From Actinomycetota bacterium (GTDB lineage: Bacteria; Actinomycetota; Humimicrobiia; Hakubellales; JAMDDV01): a stretch of 60,573 bases of DNA. The position numbers were made by a program, and so were the translations under genes. Positions 36,540 to 45,401 of the stretch are shown piece by piece. The notes under the pieces were generated by a model. It searched no databases. It was given only the letters and a program-made list of their open reading frames with translations, and had not been told where the DNA came from. The stretch is taken from assembly GCA_023488455.1 (NCBI GenBank), contig JAMDDV010000035.1:1-60573 (forward strand), written 5' to 3'. The first letter of the stretch is position 1; each line of letters begins with the position of its first letter.

Positions 36540-37491
36540 GAATACCGATTCTAAACAATATTACCAGCAACAAAGCCAGAAACGAAGAAACATATGTAAG
36601 GCGAATGCAGCTATCAATGTCACTGGACCTGAGTTCCCTTCTATCTCCCCCAAACTCAGGCTTGTCCTCTTTTTTGCCGTCATAATCATACGCTCCGCCA
36701 AGCCTGATGTTCAGAGCACCCGCAATCGCTGCCATGGGTATTCCTGCATTTGGGCTTGCGCTCTTGCCTCTGTCACGAAAAACTATCCTGATCGTGCGGA
36801 TCGGATTTTTGCCGCACAAAAGCGCAGCAAAAGTAAAAATCATCACCGACAGTCTGGCAGGTATGAAGCTAAGGGCGTCATCCAACCGCGCCGAAGCTCT
36901 ACCAAAATTAATGTACCGCTCATCTTTATAGCCGATCATCGAATCCAGCGTGCTCGCAGCTTTATATCCCATTGCCCCTGGCGCACCGAAGATCGAAGCA
37001 TAAAATAATGGTGAGATTATCCCATCTACTGTGTTTTCCGATACCGACTCAATAACAGCGCAGATGATCTCATTCTCGCTGAGGTTCTCTGTCCTCCTGC
37101 TGACCATAAGCGATACCCTTTTTCTTGCAAGGACAACATCACCTTGAATTAGCGCATTCTTAACAGATAAGGCATGCTTGATCAGGTCCCGCACCGATAT
37201 TGACGAATAGATAAAGAAGGTTGAGAATGCCAGCGAAAGATAAGGGTTTATCAGACTGGACAAGAAGACCACTGCCCATGTTATGCATGTGGAGGCAAAA
37301 ACTATCAGCACTGCAAAAATTAACCCAGCTAAAAATTCACGCCCGAACTTTCCTCTAAGATGCATTTCAAGTGAGTTCGCTGCCCTGCCGATGACCCTGA
37401 CTGGGTGAAGCGGATAAACGGGATCCCCTATCATAAGGTCAAGCAGGTATCCAAGTAATAACGAAACTGTTAGGGGATCAAAAAGCATCAT
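36508..37491 (-). CDS. cbiB: Adenosylcobinamide-phosphate synthase (CbiB/CobD-type)
   Basis: About 327 residues with several membrane segments. LLGYLLDLMIGDPVYPLHPVRVIG at the N-terminus and DGIISPLFYASIFGAPGAMGYKAASTLDSMIGYK are signatures of CbiB. It joins aminopropanol phosphate to adenosylcobyric acid in the membrane. I place the start at ATG 37491 because the conserved region begins just after it; ATGs at 37488 and 37515 are alternatives. It overlaps the threonine-phosphate decarboxylase gene, and its 3' end overlaps the opposing TIM-barrel gene. Confidence 0.95.
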   Translation of the reverse strand: MMLFDPLTVSLLLGYLLDLMIGDPVYPLHPVRVIGRAANSLEMHLRGKFGREFLAGLIFAVLIVFASTCITWAVVFLSSLINPYLSLAFSTFFIYSSISVRDLIKHALSVKNALIQGDVVLARKRVSLMVSRRTENLSENEIICAVIESVSENTVDGIISPLFYASIFGAPGAMGYKAASTLDSMIGYKDERYINFGRASARLDDALSFIPARLSVMIFTFAALLCGKNPIRTIRIVFRDRGKSASPNAGIPMAAIAGALNIRLGGAYDYDGKKEDKPEFGGDRRELRSSDIDSCIRLTYVSSFLALLLVILFRIGILTLLLPRIRP

Positions 37492-38569
37492 GCAGAAATT
37501 CGCCAATGACAGCAAGCAAACTCAGGTTCTCTTCCCTCGTCCTTACCGCAATTCTAAAGTAGCCATCCCCAAGCCCAACGAAATTTGAGCAGTTCCTTAT
37601 AATTATGCCTCTGCGCCCCAGGTATTCCTCGAAAAGTTCTGGGTTTACGTTATTTAGAAGCCTGAACAAAACAAAATTGGCACTAGAGGGGTACGCTTTT
37701 ATGCGTTGTCTCCTTAAACCTTCAAAAAGTCGCTTTCTCTCCAAGGCTATGAACTCCCTTGAGCTAGCCAAAAAGGTTGAATCGAAAAGTGCCACCTCTC
37801 CTGCTAACTGCGCCAGAGAATTAACGGACCAGGTTGGCTGCTTTCTCAGCAAGTCTTCGATAATATCTGTGTTTGAAATCCCATATCCCAGCCTTATTCC
37901 CGCAAGTCCATAAGACTTGGTCATGGACCTTATCACCAGCAGATTCTTAAACTTCCTTGCGAGCCCTATAACCGAATCACCTGGGAAGTCCGATAACTCC
38001 ACGAAGGACTCATCAACAACAAGAAATGCTCCACTTTTCTCGCAGCCCTGAACCACCTTTGTCATCTCATCGTGAGAAATCATCGTGCCAGTAGGGTTAT
38101 TAGGATTACACGTGAACACGATATCAGCCGACTCAAACTCGACACTGCTCATAAAATCATCAGCGTTCATTGCAAAATTTCTGTCCTCACGAAGAAAATA
38201 AAAGGCAGCGTTGAGGCGAAACGCCCTGGTGGCATCCAAATACCCCAAAAATCCTGGTTCTATCAACAGAGCTTTTCTTCCGCTAAAATGCTCGCAAACA
38301 AGATATATGAGCTCGCTTGCACCATTGGTAACTATCACATTACTTTCAGCAAGTCCAAAAAACGAAGATATTCTCTTCCTCAATTGAGTGCATTCAGTAT
38401 CTGGGTAAGAATATATCTTACTGATGTTATCTTTTATCACTTCAATAACCTGCGCTGGCGGACCAAGCGGATTTAAGTTAGCGCTGAAATCCGCAAAATC
38501 TTCCTCTTTCAGTCCGTACTTCTGGGAGGCGAACCTCAGATTCCCACCATGTTGAGAGGGTTCAATCAA
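37478..38569 (-). CDS. cobD: L-threonine-O-3-phosphate decarboxylase
   Basis: 363 residues, an aminotransferase-fold PLP enzyme. HGGNLRFASQKYGLKEEDFADFSANLNPLGPP is typical of CobD, and Lys218 in SMTKSYGLAGIRLGYG binds PLP. It makes (R)-1-amino-2-propanol phosphate for the cobalamin nucleotide-loop arm. Its flanks supply the steps before (threonine kinase, 4-base overlap) and after (CbiB), which separates it from histidinol-phosphate aminotransferase. Confidence 0.95.
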   Translation of the reverse strand: MIEPSQHGGNLRFASQKYGLKEEDFADFSANLNPLGPPAQVIEVIKDNISKIYSYPDTECTQLRKRISSFFGLAESNVIVTNGASELIYLVCEHFSGRKALLIEPGFLGYLDATRAFRLNAAFYFLREDRNFAMNADDFMSSVEFESADIVFTCNPNNPTGTMISHDEMTKVVQGCEKSGAFLVVDESFVELSDFPGDSVIGLARKFKNLLVIRSMTKSYGLAGIRLGYGISNTDIIEDLLRKQPTWSVNSLAQLAGEVALFDSTFLASSREFIALERKRLFEGLRRQRIKAYPSSANFVLFRLLNNVNPELFEEYLGRRGIIIRNCSNFVGLGDGYFRIAVRTREENLSLLAVIGEFLHDAF

Positions 38570-39444
38570 TATTTTTCGACACCCCCACCTACAAGCCTGG
38601 CGACTTTAAAGATAAATTCATTTTTATACTTTTTCTCCAACACTTTGATGAACTTATTTACAGCTTTTAAATCAGGTTGAAATATAACCCCGATCACTGT
38701 CCCGCTGTGCGCCACGCATATACCACTTGCATCAAAGAGACGAGAAAATTGATCAATCTCCTCAAGCTGCTCTTTATACAAAATCTCCTGGTTGCAAAAT
38801 GCGCTTATGCTTGCCCCCAGTCCCAGTTTATAATAGCTTTTCTCGTAAAGTGCCTCCCTTATCAGATTAACCGATGTATTCAAGAGACCTTCATTCCTCT
38901 TTCTTATCTCGGTATAATCGATCTTATTGAATTCCCGTGTATCAATAAATCCACCATCATCTATTATCACAAGATAGATATCAAACGGAGCTCCCAGCAC
39001 TTCATGATGTGTGCCGCTTATGTGATCAAACATCGATATTGCGGGGAACATAGTTCCATCGCTTGGCTCAATTGAAAGCGCGATCTTCGCTACCTGTTCA
39101 GCAGAGATATCCTCACCAATCGCCCAAGCTGCTGCAAAGGACACTCCGACTATATCAGCAGTGCTCGACGCCATTCCCTTACCTGTAGGTATATCGGAAT
39201 CGATAATTAGTTCAAAGCCAGGCTCTTCGTTATAAAGTTCAAAAGTTTTCTTAAGCGCCAGGTTGGCCTTCCACTTACTTTGAGAATGTGCCCTGCCTCC
39301 ATTCTTAACGAGCCTCAAATTTACATGAGAATAAATATTTACAGGACAGGTTATCAGGAAGTTCGCATCCTTCATGTAGCCCTGTGCCAGCTCACCACAC
39401 GTACCAGGAACCCGACATCTTATCCAGTCACCCAATGAATTCAC
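38566..39444 (-). CDS. pduX: L-threonine kinase (PduX-like GHMP kinase)
   Basis: 292 residues. RCRVPGTCGELAQGYM at the N-terminus is characteristic of PduX. The GHMP ATP motif PTGKGMASSTAD is at about 86-97. It phosphorylates threonine for CobD. The gene order PduX-CobD-CbiB with overlaps gives a complete pathway for the aminopropanol arm of cobalamin, supplying cofactor for the corrinoid systems in this window. Function inferred from family and neighbours, strongly. Confidence 0.93.
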   Translation of the reverse strand: MNSLGDWIRCRVPGTCGELAQGYMKDANFLITCPVNIYSHVNLRLVKNGGRAHSQSKWKANLALKKTFELYNEEPGFELIIDSDIPTGKGMASSTADIVGVSFAAAWAIGEDISAEQVAKIALSIEPSDGTMFPAISMFDHISGTHHEVLGAPFDIYLVIIDDGGFIDTREFNKIDYTEIRKRNEGLLNTSVNLIREALYEKSYYKLGLGASISAFCNQEILYKEQLEEIDQFSRLFDASGICVAHSGTVIGVIFQPDLKAVNKFIKVLEKKYKNEFIFKVARLVGGGVEKY

Positions 39445-39471
39445 CTCGAGCTGACAACCCGCTTAACACGT

Positions 39472-39843
39472 TCAGGCAAGTTCCTTGCATATGTCATCTA
39501 TGCTGTTATATACAAATTCACCCGAAAGCTTTGATAAGGAGGAGATAACATAATCTGAAGATTTTTCCTCTTGCGCATGCAGCAGTATCTCCTCTTTGCG
39601 CACAGGGAACTTTAAATCCTTTATCACGCTGTAAACTTCTATGTCGCAAACTATGCCGATATTCTCGCATATCTCATTCGCATTTTTGAAAATCGTCTGG
39701 TCATCAAGCTGGTTCAACAGCACAATCGCTGACTCGGAAATGTCCTTTTTCGCTGAAAGCTGATAAATTATCTCTGCCTTACTAGCCGGAAACTTCACCC
39801 CCTCAAGCGCTCTTATTATCTCAACACTGCAAAAAAGTTGCAT
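39472..39843 (-). CDS. DUF2795-type protein with two repeats
   Basis: 123 residues made of two related halves: about 6-62 (EIIRALEGVKFPASKAEIIYQL...NANEICENIG) and 67-122 (EVYSVIKDLKFPVRKEEILLHA...SIDDICKELA). Both match the DUF2795 pattern of an aliphatic helix, KFP turn and a Leu/Asp-rich helix. DUF2795 proteins are small, cytoplasmic and of unknown function. It lies between the macrodomain and PduX genes on the same strand with short gaps, so co-transcription with the cobalamin genes is possible but may be incidental. Confidence 0.78.
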   Translation of the reverse strand: MQLFCSVEIIRALEGVKFPASKAEIIYQLSAKKDISESAIVLLNQLDDQTIFKNANEICENIGIVCDIEVYSVIKDLKFPVRKEEILLHAQEEKSSDYVISSLSKLSGEFVYNSIDDICKELA

Positions 39844-39860
39844 TGCTCCCCCTTTCTAAT

Positions 39861-40421
39861 TTACTCAATCGGTAAACCGATTATCTCACTTAGTGCCACC
39901 AGATAAATGTCATAAGTGAAATCATCAAAAAGTACCATCCGTGCCTCTTTTATGCCAACATTCTCGTTCAAAAAGTCAACGATGGCTCTAATTGCAATGC
40001 ACGAGGCCTCATTAACTGGATATCCATAAGCACCTGTGCTTATGGAAGGGAATGAAATCGCCTTCAAATTATTATCAACTGCAAGTTTAAGCGAGTTCAC
40101 ATAGCATGACCTGAGCATTTCTGGCTCACTGTTCGAGCCCCCATGCCATATTGGCCCCACAGTGTGAATAACATATCTTGCTTTCAGTTTTCCCCCAGTA
40201 GTGATCACGGCCCGTCCAGCTGGAAGCCTGCCCTGTCTTTTAACGATCTCAACGCACTGCTCCAGGATCTCGGGCCCACCTGCACGATGGATTGCTCCAT
40301 CAACTCCTCCTCCACCCATGAGGCTAGAGTTCGCCGCGTTTACTATTGCGTCCGTGTCCTCTACAGTTATATCACCTTTTTTAATCGTCAAGACCGAACT
40401 GCCAACATCTACAGATTTCAT
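39861..40421 (-). CDS. Macrodomain protein (YmdB-like ADP-ribose deacetylase/hydrolase)
   Basis: About 186 residues. DAIVNAANSSLMGGGGVDGAIHRAGG and the loop SISTGAYGYPVNEA are the ADP-ribose binding signatures, including the catalytic-site Asn and Asp of MacroD-type enzymes. These remove O-acetyl-ADP-ribose or mono-ADP-ribose from proteins. The ATG at 40421 is preferred, as an upstream GTG (40430) lies inside the AAGTGG ribosome-binding site. It leads a minus-strand set with the DUF2795 gene. No ADP-ribosyltransferase partner is seen nearby. Confidence 0.93.
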   Translation of the reverse strand: MKSVDVGSSVLTIKKGDITVEDTDAIVNAANSSLMGGGGVDGAIHRAGGPEILEQCVEIVKRQGRLPAGRAVITTGGKLKARYVIHTVGPIWHGGSNSEPEMLRSCYVNSLKLAVDNNLKAISFPSISTGAYGYPVNEASCIAIRAIVDFLNENVGIKEARMVLFDDFTYDIYLVALSEIIGLPIE

Positions 40422-40542
40422 TATAACCACTTGAATTCTTTAGCTGACTTTACCATAAATGATCCCATTTTTTAACCATTTGATGCACTTTTAAAAGGAA
40501 AAAACCTTTGAGAGCAGAATAAATAAAAGAACAGGTGAATTA

Positions 40543-41823
40543 ATGAAAATCATTAAAAGATTATCAATATTTCTGGCAACCATACCGATACTGTTAATAG
40601 GCCTTACTGCCAACGCGGAAAGCGTTACTGGCCCCTCAGTAACGATTACAGGTAATAGCAGCTTCCAGGCACAGGATGGAAATGGCAATATAATCGCAAC
40701 TTTCTCAGCCAGGGAAGATGTAAAGGTGACCTACTCTCAGAGCCAATACTATATTTCTTCAGAAAATGGCTTCAATGGTCAGGTGCAGGGTCACGTAAGG
40801 TTCATCCCCATCAATGGAACCATCCTGGAGGTCAAGGAGATGCGATCGGTTGGTTACAGCAGATATCGCGGAATTCTGGAAATCAAGTTTTCAAACACAT
40901 CCAATAGATTGTGGGTAATAAACGAGCTCTCATTCAGGGATTATTTAAGTGGCATCGGAGAAGAACCCGAAAACTACGGAGGAGGAGATCTGGACGCGTT
41001 GATGGCCGCTGTAATCGTCTATCGAAGTTATGCATACGCAGAAAAGATTACCTGGAGAAAGTTTGGCAACGAACCCTTCGACATCTCCTCCTCCACCATC
41101 TTTGCAAAACCTTATGTGGGTGCGAGCCAGTGGTACATCGGCTATTACAGGGAAACATTTGGTAGCAACTTGAGTAATGCTGTTTTAAACACAAACGGCA
41201 TATGCGTAATTTATAATCCAACTGGAGCAGTTGCAAAGACGCCCTTCTACTCCAAATCGGATGGCAATACAAGGTCAAGCACACTTTACCCCTGGTGCCA
41301 ATCAGTATCCGAGCCATACGATCTCCCGCCATACGCAAGCAGCGCTGCGCTGCTTGGACACGGACTCGGCATGAGCATGTTTGGAGCAGAAAAGAGGGTA
41401 AAAGCGGGCTATAGCTATGAAGACGTCATCAAATACTACTTTTCAAACATAAGCCTGTCCAGGATATTCGATGATAACAGCCAGACCATCAGGGTAGGCA
41501 TATTCAGCACCGCTGATAATCAGACGACGAGCAGCAGTAACCTGGCCTCATCCAGCACGCAGACAATAAACATTGCGGACATATCTTTTTCAAACATCTC
41601 TGATGGCGCAAAAGTGGGAAAAACTTACACGGTAAAGATAAGCACAACTTCAGATGTGAAAAGGGTTATATTTTATCTGGACGGCACACTTGAGAAGTTC
41701 GACAAGAAAAAACCGTTCGCATCAAGGATTAGATTTAGTGAGGGACAGCACACAATTACAATCGTAGGAATGGATAAGAAAAACAATATACTGGCTCAAG
41801 AGGAGATTACCGTATACAGATGA
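40543..41823 (+). CDS. SpoIID/LytB-domain secreted protein with C-terminal repeat domain
   Basis: 426 residues. A signal peptide (1-25, cleavage near ANA-ES) precedes a SpoIID/LytB core (INELSFRDYLSGIGEEPENY, AAVIVYRSYAYA, GHGLGMSMFGAEKR). SpoIID cuts stem-free glycan strands (lytic transglycosylase). The last 81 residues (346-426) form a beta-rich domain nearly repeated at the end of the following amidase. The two genes overlap by 4 bases and are likely partner cell-wall hydrolases, as with SpoIID-SpoIIP pairs, although whether this organism sporulates is not shown. Confidence 0.9.
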   Translation: MKIIKRLSIFLATIPILLIGLTANAESVTGPSVTITGNSSFQAQDGNGNIIATFSAREDVKVTYSQSQYYISSENGFNGQVQGHVRFIPINGTILEVKEMRSVGYSRYRGILEIKFSNTSNRLWVINELSFRDYLSGIGEEPENYGGGDLDALMAAVIVYRSYAYAEKITWRKFGNEPFDISSSTIFAKPYVGASQWYIGYYRETFGSNLSNAVLNTNGICVIYNPTGAVAKTPFYSKSDGNTRSSTLYPWCQSVSEPYDLPPYASSAALLGHGLGMSMFGAEKRVKAGYSYEDVIKYYFSNISLSRIFDDNSQTIRVGIFSTADNQTTSSSNLASSSTQTINIADISFSNISDGAKVGKTYTVKISTTSDVKRVIFYLDGTLEKFDKKKPFASRIRFSEGQHTITIVGMDKKNNILAQEEITVYR

Positions 41824-42761
41824 TACATATATTCATTAGAAAAACAATATCATTATTTATTTTACTGAGTGTTTTTGTTTCAGTTTTGTTTATCAGCGGT
41901 CTTGCAAATGCACAGGAAGGCCAGCCAATCATAATTACAGTTGACCCTGGACATGGTGGCGGTGACCCGGGAGCAACTGGCCCAAGTGGACTTACCGAAA
42001 AGGAAGTCAACCTCGATATAGCCCTCCAGTTGAAAGGCCTGCTTGAGGCAAACGGATATGCTGTGGTGATGACCAGAGCTGATGATTCTAACCCGTCACT
42101 TGAGAGCAGGGTGGCTGTAGCAAACAGCAGTGGAGCAACTTTATTTGTAAGCGTACACAATAACGCATTCACAAATCCTGAGGCTAACGGTACTGAAACC
42201 TGGTACACACCATCTCAATCTGCCCTTTCTGGTGCTCTAGCGAAGTCTGTTCTTGGCGGAGTTGTAGATGCTATTGGACTCAGAAGAAGAGGAGTTAAGG
42301 AAGGCAATCTTTATGTCACAAAAAACACAATTATGCCCTCAGTACTTGTAGAATCTGCCTTCATCACAAACCCTAACGAAGAAAATCTACTTAAAGATGC
42401 TGGATTCAGAGGGTTAATTGCAGCTGGGATTTTCAACGGCATAATTAATTTCCTGAGCAGCGCGGACCTTTCTGCGATAACGAACGCTCCAACCCAGTCA
42501 CAACCACTACCCGATATTGCCTTCAATAACATCGCAGACGGTGCAGTTGTACCAAGAAAATATACCGTCCTTGTCGACACAACGCCAGAGATCAAAAGAG
42601 TGGCTTTCTATCTCGACGGTAAACTTGAAAAATTGGACAAAAAAGGACCTTTTAAGGATAAAATCAAATTTGGTAAGGGTGAACACATCCTAACCATTGT
42701 GGGAATGGACAAAAAAAACAACTGGCTTGTCCAGAAAGAGATCAAGGTCATAAGACAGTAA
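41820..42761 (+). CDS. N-acetylmuramoyl-L-alanine amidase (Amidase_3) with shared C-terminal domain
   Basis: 313 residues. After a signal peptide (1-31) comes the zinc amidase fold with His45 (DPGHGG), Glu60, His113 (SVHNNA) and catalytic Glu179 (VESAF). It cleaves the bond between muramic acid and the stem peptide outside the cell. Residues 232-313 repeat the C-terminal domain of the SpoIID-like protein (FYLDGKLEKLDKK, TIVGMDKKNN). The start overlaps the SpoIID stop by 4 bases, so the two are made together. Confidence 0.95.
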   Translation: MIHIFIRKTISLFILLSVFVSVLFISGLANAQEGQPIIITVDPGHGGGDPGATGPSGLTEKEVNLDIALQLKGLLEANGYAVVMTRADDSNPSLESRVAVANSSGATLFVSVHNNAFTNPEANGTETWYTPSQSALSGALAKSVLGGVVDAIGLRRRGVKEGNLYVTKNTIMPSVLVESAFITNPNEENLLKDAGFRGLIAAGIFNGIINFLSSADLSAITNAPTQSQPLPDIAFNNIADGAVVPRKYTVLVDTTPEIKRVAFYLDGKLEKLDKKGPFKDKIKFGKGEHILTIVGMDKKNNWLVQKEIKVIRQ

Positions 42762-42780
42762 ATATAGTTTAATTACAAAA

Positions 42781-43872
42781 TTAATAACGCGAGAGATCTA
42801 CTTTATTTGGTAGATCTAAAACAAAACCTTCCAATAACTTAATAAGTTTTAAAATATCTAGCATATTGCAGCACTCTAATGGAGTGTGTGTATACCTGGT
42901 AGGAAAACCCAACTCAATAGATGGAATTCCATTGCCCTCTAATTGTAAAAAAGAAGCATCCGTGAGACCACCATACAAAACATTTTTCTGTACATTAATA
43001 CCAGCTTTAATTGCATATTCCTCAACTATTTTTCTCAACTTAGGATTAGGAATAACACCGCCTAAAGTCCCTCTTCCATGAAAGCTATAAGAGCTTACAG
43101 CAGGACCTTTATCTAATGAAACATCTGTTTTGTCTATATCAGGTGTATCACTTGCAATCACGACATCTATCGCTATTGAGAAATCTGGATTAATTTTACG
43201 TGCAGCTGGCAGAACACCCCTTAAATTAAATTCTTCTTGTACTGTTGCTACGATGAAAACTTCTGGATTAAATTTTTTATCTCTAAGTAATTCTATAAGT
43301 CTTAAAAGTATTAAACAGCCCCCTCTATTGTCTATCGCAGGAGAAAAAATTATAGGGCCATTTTCAAAGAACTTTCTAGAATAAACTAGAATATTGCCAA
43401 CATCTATCCCTGCATTTAAAACTTCCTCATAACAAGAAAAACCCATATCAATATAAACTTTGTCAATTGGTATCACATTATATCTTTCACTGATCGGAGT
43501 TACGTGATGGGACTTAGTACCCACAACTCCTTCTATCATTTTTCCTTCCTTATTTATAATCACTAAATTACAACCGGATAGCACTATCTCAGGTATGCCT
43601 CCAACTTTCTCAACCATTAAATAGCCTTCTTTACTTATTTTTCGGATAACTAAACCAACCTCGTCCATATGTGCAATAATCATTACTTTTGGCTTACCAT
43701 CAGGATCACCTAATCGAACTATTACATTCCCCAATGGATCTATTTCAGGCTTAATACCTAAGTCTTTAACTCTATCAGCTATATACTTAATTACTGGTTC
43801 TTCGTAACCCGAAGGTGCACATATCGAAGTTAGATCTTTAAGTGTTTTCTTCAATTCAATCAGTTCGTTCAC
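42781..43872 (-). CDS. M42-family metallo-aminopeptidase (SgcX/FrvX-like)
   Basis: 363 residues. Two-metal ligands are visible: His68 (AHMDEVG), Asp181 (AIDNRGG), Glu213/Glu214, Asp236 and His329 (RYTHTP). The family includes aminopeptidases and the E. coli sugar-locus proteins SgcX and FrvX. It is the last gene of the cluster 2 operon, after an FGGY kinase. With the DeoR regulator and the BtpA/SgcQ protein this recalls the sgc locus. It may act on an amino-sugar conjugate or a glycosylated peptide; that is inference. Confidence 0.92.
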   Translation of the reverse strand: MNELIELKKTLKDLTSICAPSGYEEPVIKYIADRVKDLGIKPEIDPLGNVIVRLGDPDGKPKVMIIAHMDEVGLVIRKISKEGYLMVEKVGGIPEIVLSGCNLVIINKEGKMIEGVVGTKSHHVTPISERYNVIPIDKVYIDMGFSCYEEVLNAGIDVGNILVYSRKFFENGPIIFSPAIDNRGGCLILLRLIELLRDKKFNPEVFIVATVQEEFNLRGVLPAARKINPDFSIAIDVVIASDTPDIDKTDVSLDKGPAVSSYSFHGRGTLGGVIPNPKLRKIVEEYAIKAGINVQKNVLYGGLTDASFLQLEGNGIPSIELGFPTRYTHTPLECCNMLDILKLIKLLEGFVLDLPNKVDLSRY

Positions 43873-43888
43873 TTTTAAATACTCCTTA

Positions 43889-45385
43889 TTACAAATTAGA
43901 TATATTTATTAATTCATTTGTTATTTCACAAGTTTTTTTATATAAGTCTTTATAAATTCTAAAATACTCATTATATTTATTCGAATTTTCTGGGATTGGT
44001 TGTATCTCTTTCGAATATTGAATCCAATGCATGATATTCTCTATAGACTTAAAATTGCCTATACCTAAAGCTGCTAAAAATGCGTCCCCATAGGATGCTC
44101 CAATATTTATTTTGGGTACAAATTGAGGTAATCCTATAACATCACTCACTATTTGTAATAGAATGTAGCAATTAGATCCCCCACCAACAGCAACTATCTT
44201 ATTTGTATAGGGATAATTTCTATTTATAGCTTCTACATTATCCTTTATGCCATAAGCTATAGACTCCAATATCGCTCTAAAAATATTATTCTTATTATGA
44301 CTTAAACTTAAACCTATAATTACCCCTCTTGCTTTTGGATTATTAATCGGCGTCCTCTCACCACTGAAGTAAGGTAATATTATAATTCCTTCTGAACCAA
44401 CAGGTATTTTTTCAGCCATTAAATCCAAATCCACGTATGAACTTTCGTTTATTAAATTTCTATACCATTCCATTAGTGAACCAATTGTGGACATCCCAGC
44501 TAAAATCGTATATTTATTTGGTACAATGTAAACTGAAGACCATAAATTCTTTGTCGTTATAATTTCATCTACAATCTTTATAAAAAACCCACTGCTTCCA
44601 TACATTATCATTAAATCGCCTTTTTCGATAATTCCAGCACTTAATGCTTCTGCCGCTGCATCCGCTGTACCTGCTATAACTTTAGTGCCTTTTTTTAAGC
44701 CTGTCTGCCTTGATGCTTCTTCATTGACCTCCCCAATAACTTCATGTGACCATGCCAAATTGGGTAACAAATCTATATCAATTTCAGAATATAATTCATT
44801 TGTCCACGTTCTTCTTTTTAAATCAAATAGGGGACTAAAAGCTGCTGCAGTATAGTAATCAATTACAGCTTTCCCCGTTAACTTAAAAGTTAAATATGTA
44901 GTTGCAGTAACAATTTTCTTTGCCCTTTCAAATAATGAAGGTTCATTACGTTTAAACCATAAAATTTTAGGACCTGCTGATTGAGTTGATAATAATGAAC
45001 CGCAAAATTTTAATAATTTTTCTTCATCTATTGAATTATTTAATTCTTCAACTTCTCTAACTGATCTTGTGTCAATACCATATAAAATAGCATTCCTAAG
45101 AGGATTCCCGTAATTATCTAATGGTAATACCGCTGGCGCAATCGCACTACAACCAATTGCAGAAATATATTTGTTACTAATACCAGAATTAGACAAAATA
45201 TCTCTAGCTAAAAATACAAAATCATTCCACCATATATTAGGATCATGTTCTGCATAGCCTGACTTAGGGATAATTAATCTATGGCTACATTTTGACTGAG
45301 CACATATTTTACCGCTCTCATTAACCAAAACACCTTTTGAATTATACGTTCCTATATCAATACCTAAAAAATACTCTTTAACCAT
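43889..45385 (-). CDS. FGGY-family carbohydrate kinase (xylulokinase-like)
   Basis: 498 residues. DIGTYNSKGVL at 10-20 is the phosphate-binding motif, Asp242 (AGTADAAAEAL) the probable catalytic base and VAVGGGSNCYILLQIVSDVIGLP the adenosine site. It phosphorylates a sugar or polyol imported by the RbsABC-type system encoded upstream. It lies in the cluster 2 minus-strand operon between the URO-D and M42 genes, with gaps of 16 bases each. It is distinct from the kinase at 5980 (low similarity). Confidence 0.92.
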   Translation of the reverse strand: MVKEYFLGIDIGTYNSKGVLVNESGKICAQSKCSHRLIIPKSGYAEHDPNIWWNDFVFLARDILSNSGISNKYISAIGCSAIAPAVLPLDNYGNPLRNAILYGIDTRSVREVEELNNSIDEEKLLKFCGSLLSTQSAGPKILWFKRNEPSLFERAKKIVTATTYLTFKLTGKAVIDYYTAAAFSPLFDLKRRTWTNELYSEIDIDLLPNLAWSHEVIGEVNEEASRQTGLKKGTKVIAGTADAAAEALSAGIIEKGDLMIMYGSSGFFIKIVDEIITTKNLWSSVYIVPNKYTILAGMSTIGSLMEWYRNLINESSYVDLDLMAEKIPVGSEGIIILPYFSGERTPINNPKARGVIIGLSLSHNKNNIFRAILESIAYGIKDNVEAINRNYPYTNKIVAVGGGSNCYILLQIVSDVIGLPQFVPKINIGASYGDAFLAALGIGNFKSIENIMHWIQYSKEIQPIPENSNKYNEYFRIYKDLYKKTCEITNELINISNL

Positions 45386-45401
45386 TTAAGTTTTTAAAAA
45401 A

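Noticed and set aside
36508..39471. Possible cobalamin riboswitch for the cobalamin genes
   Set aside because: The gaps upstream are at most 27 bases and no B12-box-like sequence was seen; the same check failed upstream of the corrinoid-protein gene.
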